Source: Bacteroidota bacterium (GTDB lineage Bacteria; Bacteroidota; Bacteroidia; NS11-12g; UBA955). Taken from it: a DNA stretch of 7,728 nucleotides. Below the pieces are notes generated by a model that saw only the letters and a list, made by a program, of their open reading frames with translations, was not told the origin of the DNA and ran no database searches. Position 1 is the stretch's first letter, and each line of letters opens with the position of its first letter. Shown here in pieces: positions 1 to 7,454 of the stretch. Where the stretch lies: assembly GCA_005788145.1 (NCBI GenBank), contig SXYY01000114.1, positions 1 to 7,728 on the forward strand. Reading direction: 5' to 3'. The translations under genes and the position numbers were made by a program.

Positions 1-2541
1 GTTACTGGCAAGTTGTTTGCCCCAAACCACATCATACGGCAGGGTATCGCGCCCCAATCGCGTGAGCGATTGGGTTACCGGTATGGTTCCCATCATCATC
101 AGGGTGTCGGTCCACTGTAACGTATGCTCCTTGCGGGCCATCGGATGCATTTCCCAATCCTTCCCGTTGCTGCTCGTTTCCACGGTGACCTCTGTGGGCG
201 CAAAAATCCAACTGGGTTCTGCCTCCAATGAACCCAAGGTGATTTGTGAAACCGGGGTGAGGGTGTCCAAGTCCATGATCGCCAACACGTCTTTACCATA
301 GAACCCCAGCCAATGACTTCCGAAATGGTTTCCACCCCAAAGGCCATCGGCGAGGGTCCCCTCGCCGTGGCCCGAATACCGTGCATCCGCGGGCAAGGAA
401 AGGGTTACCTTTTTCCCAAATCCTGCATGCCCGCGGAACGAAAGTTCACTCTGCTGTGATTCCCCGGAAAATCCCGCCTTTACATTGGCAGTCCCAGTGA
501 TTCCCAACACCACCGATTCTCCCTTGTCGTGAAGACAGCAAAATGCACGCAGTGAACTGTCGGAAGGTTCTACCGAAACCCCAATATGGTCAGTTTCTCC
601 AGAAGGGAGCCGCGGGCGTACGCCCGCGGCCGACATCAATTCAAGCCAAATGGTGTCGCGGCCCGATCGAATCTTTTGTGCCAAACCATACTGACTTCGC
701 GCAAACCCGCATCCCTCAAAAGACTTAAATTTCTCATGCGCATCCACCCGGTCCAAAAATTGTCGATACAACAAACCCACATCGCCCCGATCAGGGCCCT
801 TCCACAAAACCTCCCCCAAAGCCAACATCCTTGGCAAAACCATGTATTCCACCCGGTCGAAATCGACCATAAACTCCGTCCATACATTCCCCTGAGCCCC
901 CGCCACATAGGCCCAATACATCGAATCCAACGCCTTGGGAATGGGGTTGTACTTGTACACATCAAACAGCGTATTCATCCCGCCAAACGCCGTGGGTTCA
1001 CTGCTGGGATTCCCCTGGTAATGGTCGAAATAACAAGGACTCCCGGGTGTCATCACCACAGGATGGTTCATTTTTGCTGCTTCAATACCGCCCGCTTCGC
1101 CCCGCCAACTCATCACCGCCGCATTCGGCGCCAATCCGCCCTCCAAAATTTCATCCCAACCAATGATGTTCCGACCGTGGTCGTTCAAATACTTCTCCAT
1201 CCGCGCAATGAAATAACTCTGCAATCGGTCCTCGGGCTTGCTCCAATCGTCGTTGCCTTCTGCAGACCGACCCACAATGCTGTTCACATCACGCAAAACC
1301 TTGATTCGCTGCTGACACAACAAACAATTTTTCCAAGCGGTTTTGTCCACTTCATCGCCCCCAATGTGGATGAACTTAGCATCCGGAAACAACATCATCA
1401 CCTCATCCAATACCCCTTCCAAAAACCGAAAGGTGGCCTCATTGCCCGCGCAATAAACCGTTGAATTGTCTTTGGGATAAAACCCGCCCGGCACTACAGT
1501 CTGCGGCTGGTGAGAACAACTCAATTCAGGATATGCCGCCAATGCCGCCGATGAATGTCCAGGCATCTCAATTTCAGGAATGATCTCCACACCGCGCACC
1601 TTGGCATAAGCCACGATCTCTCTCACTTCCTCCTGCGTGTAAAAACCCCCGTAGGTTGGCATCTCTCCCTCTTCTTGGGGTTTTGCCGTGCGCCAAGGCT
1701 CCTTGTTGCGATCCACCCGCCAAGCGCCCACATCCGTGAGTTTGGGATACCGCTTGATCTCCAGTCTCCACCCCTGATCGTCGCACAAATGCCAATGAAA
1801 CACATTGAACTTGTAAAAGCTCAGCCAATCAATATACCGTTTGATGTCGGCCGCACCATAAAAATGCCTACTTACATCCAAATGCATCCCCCGATAAGGA
1901 AAAGTGGGGTAGTCCTCAATGTGCGTTTGAACGAGTGAACCCCTTTGGTTGTATTCCGTCAGTTGTTGCAAGGTCCTTAAGCCCCAAATCACCCCCTGTA
2001 AATGCTGTGCTTGCAATACGATGCCCGGAGGTTTGCCATGGGCGATCTCGAGGCGATAGCCTTCATCGGGATTGGGCGATACCGATTTACGCTCTATGCG
2101 GATTTCTGGAAATTGGCTGGCTTTGCGCTTCTTTGCGGTCTTTTTTCGATGATTTTCCAGGTGGTCTAATTCGCGGATGGGCTGTAGATTCGGTTTGAAA
2201 CTCAGGAACCGCTGTTCGTAGCCCCCTTTTACTAACCAGTCTACATCGCTGTCGAAGAATTTTGAAAATTGGTAAATCCTCACGGCCTCTTCCAATCGCT
2301 GGGCGATGATTTTTCGCTCTTCTAAAGAAAACTGTGTGTCGATGTTAATGCGCAAAAAAGGCGTCCAGTTGAATACATCCGCTTCCCGATTTTCAACTAA
2401 TACCTGTGGTTGGGGTACGATGACACCCTGGTAAGCGAGCGATGCGGGTTTTGCCTCGGACTGTGCCTCGGCGGCTTGTAAACCACCAAAAATCGCCAAA
2501 ACGAATAACCATAATATACGAAAAACGCCGCAGATTTCCAT
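1..2541 (-). CDS. Secreted beta-N-acetylhexosaminidase, glycoside hydrolase family 20 (3' end outside window)
   Basis: Reading the minus strand from the ATG at 2541 gives 847 uninterrupted codons to the window edge, so the C-terminus is missing. Residues 1-27 look like a signal peptide: hydrophobic stretch ILWLFVLAIFGGL, then AEA before Gln as a likely signal peptidase I site. Residues about 40-210 fit the GH20 N-terminal domain, with an odd basic run (HRKKTAKKRK, 131-140). The catalytic barrel spans about 211-600: YRGMHLDVSRHFY (216-228), HWHLCDDQGWRLEIK (249-263), PEIEMPGHS (322-330), HIGGDEVDK (392-400) with the catalytic Asp396-Glu397 pair, SWRGE (478-482) and GAQGNVWTEF (548-557). In this family the Asp orients the substrate acetamido group for catalysis and the Glu is the acid/base; the enzyme removes terminal GlcNAc or GalNAc. 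Residues about 710-847 resemble a discoidin (F5/8 type C) carbohydrate-binding domain (ADGLWGG, WLGFYGKDVLAIMDL). An in-frame ATG at 2595 would add 18 residues; 2541 is preferred because it gives a standard signal peptide. The family is certain; exact substrate is not. Confidence 0.95.
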   Translation of the reverse strand, partial: MEICGVFRILWLFVLAIFGGLQAAEAQSEAKPASLAYQGVIVPQPQVLVENREADVFNWTPFLRINIDTQFSLEERKIIAQRLEEAVRIYQFSKFFDSDVDWLVKGGYEQRFLSFKPNLQPIRELDHLENHRKKTAKKRKASQFPEIRIERKSVSPNPDEGYRLEIAHGKPPGIVLQAQHLQGVIWGLRTLQQLTEYNQRGSLVQTHIEDYPTFPYRGMHLDVSRHFYGAADIKRYIDWLSFYKFNVFHWHLCDDQGWRLEIKRYPKLTDVGAWRVDRNKEPWRTAKPQEEGEMPTYGGFYTQEEVREIVAYAKVRGVEIIPEIEMPGHSSAALAAYPELSCSHQPQTVVPGGFYPKDNSTVYCAGNEATFRFLEGVLDEVMMLFPDAKFIHIGGDEVDKTAWKNCLLCQQRIKVLRDVNSIVGRSAEGNDDWSKPEDRLQSYFIARMEKYLNDHGRNIIGWDEILEGGLAPNAAVMSWRGEAGGIEAAKMNHPVVMTPGSPCYFDHYQGNPSSEPTAFGGMNTLFDVYKYNPIPKALDSMYWAYVAGAQGNVWTEFMVDFDRVEYMVLPRMLALGEVLWKGPDRGDVGLLYRQFLDRVDAHEKFKSFEGCGFARSQYGLAQKIRSGRDTIWLELMSAAGVRPRLPSGETDHIGVSVEPSDSSLRAFCCLHDKGESVVLGITGTANVKAGFSGESQQSELSFRGHAGFGKKVTLSLPADARYSGHGEGTLADGLWGGNHFGSHWLGFYGKDVLAIMDLDTLTPVSQITLGSLEAEPSWIFAPTEVTVETSSNGKDWEMHPMARKEHTLQWTDTLMMMGTIPVTQSLTRLGRDTLPYDVVWGKQLASN
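609..630. repeat. 22-bp perfect GC-rich palindrome inside the hexosaminidase gene
   Basis: The half-site GCCGCGGGCGT is followed directly by its exact reverse complement ACGCCCGCGGC, with no spacer. It is far more GC-rich than its surroundings. On the minus strand it is read in frame as about seven codons (Ala-Ala-Gly-Val-Arg-Pro-Arg, residues 638-644) at the junction between the GH20 barrel and the C-terminal region. It looks like a copy of a dispersed palindromic repeat that landed in a linker without breaking the frame. Only one copy lies in this window, so the dispersed nature is inference. Confidence 0.75.
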
Positions 2542-2573
2542 GTCCGCAAGGGCTTTTGGAAATCTGCGGCGTT
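2524..2573 (-). terminator. 17-bp perfect hairpin followed by T-run, likely terminator of the nuclease operon, overlapping the hexosaminidase start
   Basis: The arms AACGCCGCAGATTTCCA (2573-2557 on the minus strand) and its exact reverse complement (2540-2524) flank a 16-nt loop. On the minus strand the second arm ends GGCGTT and runs into a stretch of five T, the layout of a Rho-independent terminator. It lies about 130 nt beyond the stop of the SbcC-like gene, so it could end that transcript. The hexosaminidase ATG (2541-2539) falls at the base of the loop and start of the second arm, so the same structure could also hide that start codon. No T-run follows on the plus strand, so it is not an obvious bidirectional terminator. 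It could instead be a dispersed palindromic repeat. Confidence 0.55.
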
Positions 2574-2599
2574 GGTTCAATTTCGAGGAGATCATCCCC

Positions 2600-2630
2600 G
2601 CAATTTACAATCCTTATTCCGAGATGCCAA
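2600..2630 (-). promoter_or_regulatory. Weak candidate promoter for the hexosaminidase gene
   Basis: On the minus strand a TTG (2630-2628) is separated by 20 nt from TAAATTGC (2607-2600), which matches the Bacteroidota -7 consensus TAnnTTTG in six of eight positions. Transcription would start near 2595, giving a roughly 50-nt leader that is almost entirely the hairpin at 2524-2573 before the ATG at 2541. The match is poor and such matches occur by chance in AT-rich DNA. Confidence 0.2.
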
Positions 2631-2703
2631 TTCGTTGGCTGATCACACCCGATTCTATTTCGTCGCTCATGAACCCGATTAAATCAACCCTTTTGGGAAA
2701 CTT

Positions 2704-5145
2704 TTATGTCGTTTTTTTCAGTTCGATGCGATGACCACCCAAGTCTTCGCCATGATGTGCATGACAAGTGAGCACGATCATCTGTTTTTCCATAGCAAAT
2801 GCATTGATACATTCGCTCGCTGCCAACCTTCTACCATCGTCAAAATCGGTAAATGGATCGTCTAGCACCATGAAGCCATCCATGTTTGCCAGGTATTGTT
2901 TGGCATAGGCGAATCTTATCGCCAAACCCAAGGCCCCGGCGGTTCCATCGCTTAACAAGTTCACTGGGATTTGTTGGTTTTTGAAAATTACGCTCTCGGG
3001 AGCTTCTCCGCCTCGTAGTAGTTGGGTGTAGCGATTATCTGTAATTTGAGCGAAAAGGGCTGCGGTCTCGGTTTCAAAGGCCTCGAAAGGATTTTGATCT
3101 TGTTGCTCAATTACCGTTTTGAGGGTTCTTTCAGCCATTTCAAGGGCCGTATATTCCAATTTTCTGCGTTCGAATTTGTGTTCTGCTAGTTCTAAATCGG
3201 CCTGTAACGAAATCGCATCGGTGGTGTAATTCTCTAATTTCCCTTGTATTGCAGCCCGATCTTCACGCAACTGCGCTATTTGCTGACTTTCTACGTTGAT
3301 CGACTGTTGCAATTGGTTTAAATGGTCCAAAAACGCTTGATAATCCTTATACTCTGCAGGTAAAGCGGGCGATTCACTCATTTTGGTCTTGATTTCTTCA
3401 AGCGCTACGGTTTTTTGGGATACCGACAACAGCAAATTGGTTTGGTCGGTGTAATCGTTAGCCCACTTCAACAATAGGGCTTGGTCCTCTTCCTGGGTTT
3501 TCAACGCATCCTTGTATTTACCGTCTAGAGTGAAGTGCATATCACGAAGTTCCTCCAGCGTTCTGGTGGTGGGCATCGCCCCAATTTCTGCCTCTATGGC
3601 TTGCAAATCTTCGATGGTTGTATTCGTTTTTTTCAGCGTCTGGGCACGATTGTCTTCCAAAATGCGCAACTGCTCTTTGTTGGTTTGGTTGACGAGGATG
3701 TTTCGCTCAAAATCAGCCCATGAAGCCAGTTTATTTTTCGCCAGAACCGCATGCAATGCCAAGCGGTTTTCTTCCATTTGCGCCAACAACTGGTCGATGG
3801 ATTTGAGGGCCGATTTTACCGTGATTTTCCAATCGTTCTGTGCGATGGTTACCTGTGCCGTGATGTCGATCTCTTTGGAATTCCCCTTGCCTACACTTAT
3901 CGTTGATGCTGGTTCTAAGCCATTGGTGACATGGAATGATACCTCAGTATCCGCGCTAAATGTTGCCTGAAGTTTTTGGGCTTTGAGTTCCACTTCAAGC
4001 TGATTGATGTTGGTTTGATGCGATTGAATCAGGGCTTCATCGGCTTTGTTGATGTTGCCATTGGCCTGTAGTAGTTTTTTAATCTCTGCAATTTTTGCAT
4101 CCAAGTCCAAAATGTCTTTGTAATACCCCAAATTGACCCTGGTATCGTTGATTCTGCGGGCGCGTTTCCCCTCCTCTGCGATCTTGTCTAGTTCCATCTT
4201 CATTTCCGCAATCGATGTACCTAGCAATGCTTGGTTTTTGGTTTTGGCGTCCCAGTTTTGTAATGCATTCATCATAGGCAACAACGCGGACTCCAAATCG
4301 TTTTTTGTCAACTGCAAACGGGTGGCGTTGTTGTACACCTCCTTCAAATCGTCGAGTGTTTTGAACTGCGTCTGTCTATGTTCAATCTGTGCCGATTGGG
4401 TTTTAAGCGATTCGTTGATTTTTTCCAAAGCGATTTCCAAGCGAATCAACTCTTCGTAGGCCTTTCGAACGGTTTCTTGTTCGTAGTATGATTTAACAAT
4501 GAGTCCCGGATTTTTGATCCAAGGATTGCCGATACCGCGGTTGTCTCTTGGACCGTCCATGAAAAAGTCCCATTGGCCATTGTATTCAAACATCAACGCT
4601 TCCAAATCTCTGAGCAGGTCGTCCGCGGGAATATCGCCTGGAATGCCTGCCTGCATATTTTTCAAGGTGGGTATACGATTGATGTTTTGGGCCGATGCTT
4701 CTATGCTATTCGCTGTTTCAAATAGGGTGTTTTGGTCTGCAAATAAGATGGTTTCCCAACTGCCGCGATGCAGTTGCAACAATTCATTCAGTCGCTCTTG
4801 CACAGCGGTGTCATCGTTCCAAGAAGCCCCGCCATTCAATTTTAGGCTCGCCGATTTTCCAGCACCCCAAATTTTGGATAAATTGTAAACATCGCTTCCT
4901 ACAGAAAAAGTAAGGTTCACTTTGGCATGATCGCCCTTGCCTCGGGGGATATATTTTTCGGCAAAGGGGGTGAATTCACGTTTTACCTGTTGCGTATTTT
5001 CAAACAAAACCGATTTAATGGCATTCACCAACGTAGATTTTCCGGCTTCATTTTCTCCCAAAACCACGTTGAGGCCGGGCTTGAAGTCAACGGTGCGCTG
5101 TTGAAAGCCTGCGAATGGACAAAGTTCAATTTGTATCAGTCTCAT
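2704..5145 (-). CDS. SbcC/YhaN-like AAA family ATPase, Rad50-type coiled-coil subunit of a DNA repair nuclease
   Basis: This 813-residue protein has the split ABC-ATPase layout of Rad50/SbcC/RecN proteins. Walker A is GENEAGKST (30-38), the Q-loop is around Gln138 (ILFADQNT), the signature is LSDGTAGALGLAIRFA (731-746), and Walker B with D-loop is VLDDPFTDFDD (760-770), followed by a His switch region TCHAHH (793-798). The LDDPF-x-DFDD form is typical of YhaN-type proteins more than of classical SbcC. Residues about 220-390 and 447-685 are Gln/Glu/Lys/Leu-rich and predicted coiled coil. They are split by a beta-prone segment (about 391-446). No CxxC zinc hook exists: the only cysteines are at 9, 779 and 794. 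The protein is shorter than usual SbcC (about 1000 residues or more). Its ATG overlaps the stop of the metallophosphoesterase gene by 4 nt (ATGA), implying translational coupling and a joint complex. The expected role is ATP-dependent control of the nuclease subunit at DNA ends. Confidence 0.9.
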   Translation of the reverse strand: MRLIQIELCPFAGFQQRTVDFKPGLNVVLGENEAGKSTLVNAIKSVLFENTQQVKREFTPFAEKYIPRGKGDHAKVNLTFSVGSDVYNLSKIWGAGKSASLKLNGGASWNDDTAVQERLNELLQLHRGSWETILFADQNTLFETANSIEASAQNINRIPTLKNMQAGIPGDIPADDLLRDLEALMFEYNGQWDFFMDGPRDNRGIGNPWIKNPGLIVKSYYEQETVRKAYEELIRLEIALEKINESLKTQSAQIEHRQTQFKTLDDLKEVYNNATRLQLTKNDLESALLPMMNALQNWDAKTKNQALLGTSIAEMKMELDKIAEEGKRARRINDTRVNLGYYKDILDLDAKIAEIKKLLQANGNINKADEALIQSHQTNINQLEVELKAQKLQATFSADTEVSFHVTNGLEPASTISVGKGNSKEIDITAQVTIAQNDWKITVKSALKSIDQLLAQMEENRLALHAVLAKNKLASWADFERNILVNQTNKEQLRILEDNRAQTLKKTNTTIEDLQAIEAEIGAMPTTRTLEELRDMHFTLDGKYKDALKTQEEDQALLLKWANDYTDQTNLLLSVSQKTVALEEIKTKMSESPALPAEYKDYQAFLDHLNQLQQSINVESQQIAQLREDRAAIQGKLENYTTDAISLQADLELAEHKFERRKLEYTALEMAERTLKTVIEQQDQNPFEAFETETAALFAQITDNRYTQLLRGGEAPESVIFKNQQIPVNLLSDGTAGALGLAIRFAYAKQYLANMDGFMVLDDPFTDFDDGRRLAASECINAFAMEKQMIVLTCHAHHGEDLGGHRIELKKTT

Positions 5146-6269
5146 CGGCTTTGGTGTTTTTGGATGATGCCATAGGCCAATTGAAGGGCCAATTCAGCGT
5201 CTGGTTGTTCGGCGATGCCCGATAGCCATTGATAGGCCGATGTGCCTTCGGCGAACGTGCTTTGAATGAAGTGCGTATCAACCGCTACGCCCACTTGATT
5301 CTCGAAGGAAACATGCAAATAATGCGATGAAAGTCCCTTCAGCAAAAGATTGAGCGAATCCAAATCGGCCTGCGATAAACTACCGCTCAATTTCAAGTCC
5401 AACACCCATTTGGGGTTTCTCCAAGTGAGTTCAAGCGCTTGAAAGTCTGACAGTGTAAAATCCCGACCAAACTGCAATATCTGCCGCGAAAATTGCAAAT
5501 TGCCGGTGGTCAATTGCCGGAATTTGAGGTTTTTTTGCTCATTCACCTCGATGAACCAGGCATATCCAGGGATTTTACGTTTGATGCTTTCTGGGGTATG
5601 GGTGGCGGGCATGAAATAACCCGGATTGCCCACTGCGTTTGGATTGGGGTAGGGCACGTGAATATGTCCGAGTAGCCAAAAATCTACGCCGGCTGCTTTG
5701 AGGTCTGATTCGGTCATGTTGAAATAGCGATCGGCGTCGTCAACACCCATGCCTTCTACGTTGCCGTGTGCCAAGCCAATGTGCAAGCCATCGGCGGGTT
5801 TTTGGGCATTGCCAACCCAGCCAATCACATGTCCTTCATGGTGCTTAGATCCACAGGGTGCGGGGTAGAAGTAGACGGGCTGTTCATCGGCTTGGGTTTG
5901 AAATACGGCGGGCTCATGTAGCAGTCGGATTTGACTGTTTTCAATCAACTCTGAAAATACGCGCCACAGTTTATTGTCCTCACCGTCGTAATAGTCATGG
6001 TTGCCCGGCAGCACAATGACTTCCGCCATTGATTTTTTCAAAATACTCACCACGGTTTTGATGTCTTTCTGTGTAACCTTCAAATCATCAAACAAATCAC
6101 CGGCCACCACCAAAAAGTGTGCATTGAGTGAATTGGATTGGTATACAATGTTTTGCAGTGCATCAAATCGCTCTTGTATTAAGGCTTCCTGTGCAGGAGA
6201 ACCTTTGTAATTGCTAAATTTGAGTCCAATGTGATTGTCTGCGGTATGGAGTATTCTAACGGCGGCCAT
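5142..6269 (-). CDS. SbcD/YhaO-like metallophosphoesterase, Mre11-type DNA exonuclease subunit
   Basis: The 375-residue product carries all the calcineurin-type phosphoesterase motifs in order: LHTADNHIG with Asp11 and His13, AGDLFDD with Asp58, PGNHDYYDG with Asn90 and His91, AHGN with His168, and GHIH with His201-area residues 202 and 204. These bind the two catalytic metal ions (usually manganese) in Mre11, SbcD and YhaO. The region after about 240 is the less conserved capping part, and the C-terminus probably docks on the ATPase coiled coil, as in the family. The start at 6269 puts the first motif at residue 7, as usual for SbcD proteins, and no good Shine-Dalgarno precedes it. It is the first gene of a two-gene operon with the SbcC/YhaN-like ATPase. 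The length is close to SbcD of other bacteria. The assignment to the Mre11/SbcD/YhaO group is firm; exact substrate (hairpins, double-strand ends) is inferred. Confidence 0.92.
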   Translation of the reverse strand: MAAVRILHTADNHIGLKFSNYKGSPAQEALIQERFDALQNIVYQSNSLNAHFLVVAGDLFDDLKVTQKDIKTVVSILKKSMAEVIVLPGNHDYYDGEDNKLWRVFSELIENSQIRLLHEPAVFQTQADEQPVYFYPAPCGSKHHEGHVIGWVGNAQKPADGLHIGLAHGNVEGMGVDDADRYFNMTESDLKAAGVDFWLLGHIHVPYPNPNAVGNPGYFMPATHTPESIKRKIPGYAWFIEVNEQKNLKFRQLTTGNLQFSRQILQFGRDFTLSDFQALELTWRNPKWVLDLKLSGSLSQADLDSLNLLLKGLSSHYLHVSFENQVGVAVDTHFIQSTFAEGTSAYQWLSGIAEQPDAELALQLAYGIIQKHQSR

Positions 6270-6276
6270 GAACCGA

Positions 6277-6307
6277 TAAAATTACAACAAACCATGGGTA
6301 TCAAAAA
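6277..6307 (-). promoter_or_regulatory. Candidate Bacteroidota-type promoter for the nuclease operon
   Basis: On the minus strand TTTTTG (6307-6302) is followed after 17 nt by TAATTTTA (6284-6277), seven of eight matches to TAnnTTTG. The spacing fits the Bacteroidota sigma factor. A drawback is that it ends only 7 nt before the ATG at 6269, so the transcript would be almost leaderless. Confidence 0.35.
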
Positions 6308-6321
6308 CTGCAGCGATGCAA

Positions 6322-6353
6322 TTTTCTCAAGAAATTTTGATAGTGTAATTTTT
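6322..6353 (+). promoter_or_regulatory. Candidate promoter for the UbiA-like gene
   Basis: TTTTC (6322-6326), 19 nt, then TAATTTTT (6346-6353), which matches TAnnTTTG in seven of eight positions. Transcription would begin near 6360, leaving a leader of about 60 nt before the ATG at 6422. A small inverted repeat, TTTCT-CA-AGAAA (6323-6334), overlaps the upstream element and could be an operator, though it is short enough to be chance in AT-rich DNA. Confidence 0.3.
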
Positions 6354-6421
6354 AACTTTTATGGTTCCGAGATAAAATCGGGGTGGAATTTTCGATGGTT
6401 TTTCGTTTCTTGCCGAAGAAT

Positions 6422-7453
6422 ATGAGCAACAACCCTTTAAGAAACGAGAATACCCCCAAGTATTTTTTTCAGCGCGCTTGGATTTATTCCAAGGAAATGT
6501 TCCCCATTTTTATTTATATCCCCTATGTGGTGGCACTGTATTTCTGCGTGAATATCGTCATTCAAATCTTAAACTCACCCGCCTTTATTGCCGCCAAAAC
6601 CGCTTGCTGGGGCGAAGGCACAACCCAACAAATGCTCGATGCCCTTCACGCAGCAGGCGCCCAAGTGGTGTTCGATAGTACCTCTTTCGCTGGGGTGGTA
6701 TCGGCGTTTTTCGTGATGCTGATGATGCGCACGTTCGACGATCTCAAGGATTTTGAACTGGATGCGCACCTGTTTCCCCACCGTGCAACGGCCCAAAAAC
6801 TCGTGCTGAAGCGCGATATCCAAGCCATTAGCCTTACCAGCTTTTTGACTTTAATTGTGGTGAATTTGATTTGGGGACAGCCCACCTTACCGGTGTTTGC
6901 CATCATGATGACCTATACGGTGCTGACGTTCAAGTGGTTTTTTGCCGAGAAGTTTCACCGTGAGCACATTTTCTTTACGATGCTTGATCACCAGCCTTTG
7001 CCCTATGTCATCAACTTTTTCTTGATCCACACCGCATTGGCCTCAGGCGCTGAATATGAGTCGTTCCAATCCATCCATTTCATCTTGTTGTTGATCGTTT
7101 CGATGCCCATCACCGCCTGGGAAATATCGCGGAAGATTCGTTCGGCCGACATGGAAACCGAATACGAAACCTTCTCCATGGTCATCGGTCGCAAACCCGC
7201 CACCATCATCCCGATGTTGTTTTTGCTGACCGTTTGTGGCTTGCACTTGCATGTGGGTACATTGATGGCATTTGGTCCGCTGTTTCAATACATCGTGTAT
7301 GGCATCGCCGCCGTGGTGTTGTTCTTTTATTTGCGCTTCCTAATTAAACCTTCGAAGGAAAATAACGTGCTCACCAACGTTTCGCTGTTTGCCACCACCA
7401 CGTCGTTTTTGAACTTGTTGTTCAATACACTCATCGTATACAACATCATCTAA
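6422..7453 (+). CDS. UbiA-like membrane prenyltransferase family protein
   Basis: The 343-residue product is strongly hydrophobic with about nine predicted membrane helices (near 27-49, 88-103, 134-151, 154-173, 190-208, 218-234, 259-276, 284-305, 322-340), the usual number for UbiA enzymes. After the second helix comes RTFDDLKDFELD (103-114), which fits the first Asp-rich motif (N/D)DxxDxxxD that binds prenyl diphosphate through magnesium. The second conserved site appears as EISRKIRSADMETE (234-247) followed by ETFS and GRK, resembling the E..RKI.xxxxE...TYS..G form of one UbiA subfamily rather than the usual DxxxD. A loop of about 37 residues separates helices 1 and 2. Upstream in-frame starts exist (GTG 6383, ATG 6395); 6422 is chosen because the hydrophobic core begins soon after it and GAAGA precedes it. 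UbiA proteins join an isoprenyl chain to an aromatic, sugar or lipid acceptor; the acceptor here is unknown. It probably shares a transcript with the PPDK-like gene 1 nt downstream. Confidence 0.8.
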   Translation: MSNNPLRNENTPKYFFQRAWIYSKEMFPIFIYIPYVVALYFCVNIVIQILNSPAFIAAKTACWGEGTTQQMLDALHAAGAQVVFDSTSFAGVVSAFFVMLMMRTFDDLKDFELDAHLFPHRATAQKLVLKRDIQAISLTSFLTLIVVNLIWGQPTLPVFAIMMTYTVLTFKWFFAEKFHREHIFFTMLDHQPLPYVINFFLIHTALASGAEYESFQSIHFILLLIVSMPITAWEISRKIRSADMETEYETFSMVIGRKPATIIPMLFLLTVCGLHLHVGTLMAFGPLFQYIVYGIAAVVLFFYLRFLIKPSKENNVLTNVSLFATTTSFLNLLFNTLIVYNII

Positions 7454-7454
7454 G

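Noticed and set aside
1..60. Possible start of a c-type cytochrome domain at the end of the visible hexosaminidase (GKQLASN)
   Set aside because: The heme motif would lie outside the window, and the segment is equally consistent with the last strands of the discoidin-like domain.
586..1464. 292-codon open frame on the plus strand
   Set aside because: It lies wholly antisense to the GH20 catalytic region, whose motifs are unambiguous. Its translation is rich in His, Pro and Arg without any recognisable family, typical of a shadow frame.
2614..2670. 18-codon minus-strand open frame (starting MSDEIESG) between the ATPase and hexosaminidase genes
   Set aside because: It is too short to support, no ribosome binding site precedes it, and it shows no leader-peptide codon bias. 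It could be a gene remnant, but nothing shows this.
3512..3970. 152-codon plus-strand frame with hydrophobic and cysteine-rich translation
   Set aside because: It is antisense to the ATPase coiled coil, which has continuous coding sense and family motifs at both ends. It is a shadow of Glu/Gln/Lys-rich codons.
2704..6269. Phage-defence nuclease system (Gabija- or Wadjet-like) for the metallophosphoesterase/ATPase pair
   Set aside because: No TOPRIM, helicase or other defence-specific partner is nearby, and the motifs fit the housekeeping SbcCD/YhaNO pattern. There are no mobile-element genes in the window.
6383..6421. Upstream starts (GTG 6383, ATG 6395) for the UbiA-like gene
   Set aside because: The extra residues are not recognisable as part of the family, and the ATG at 6422 leaves a normal short N-terminus before the first helix. 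They cannot be fully excluded.
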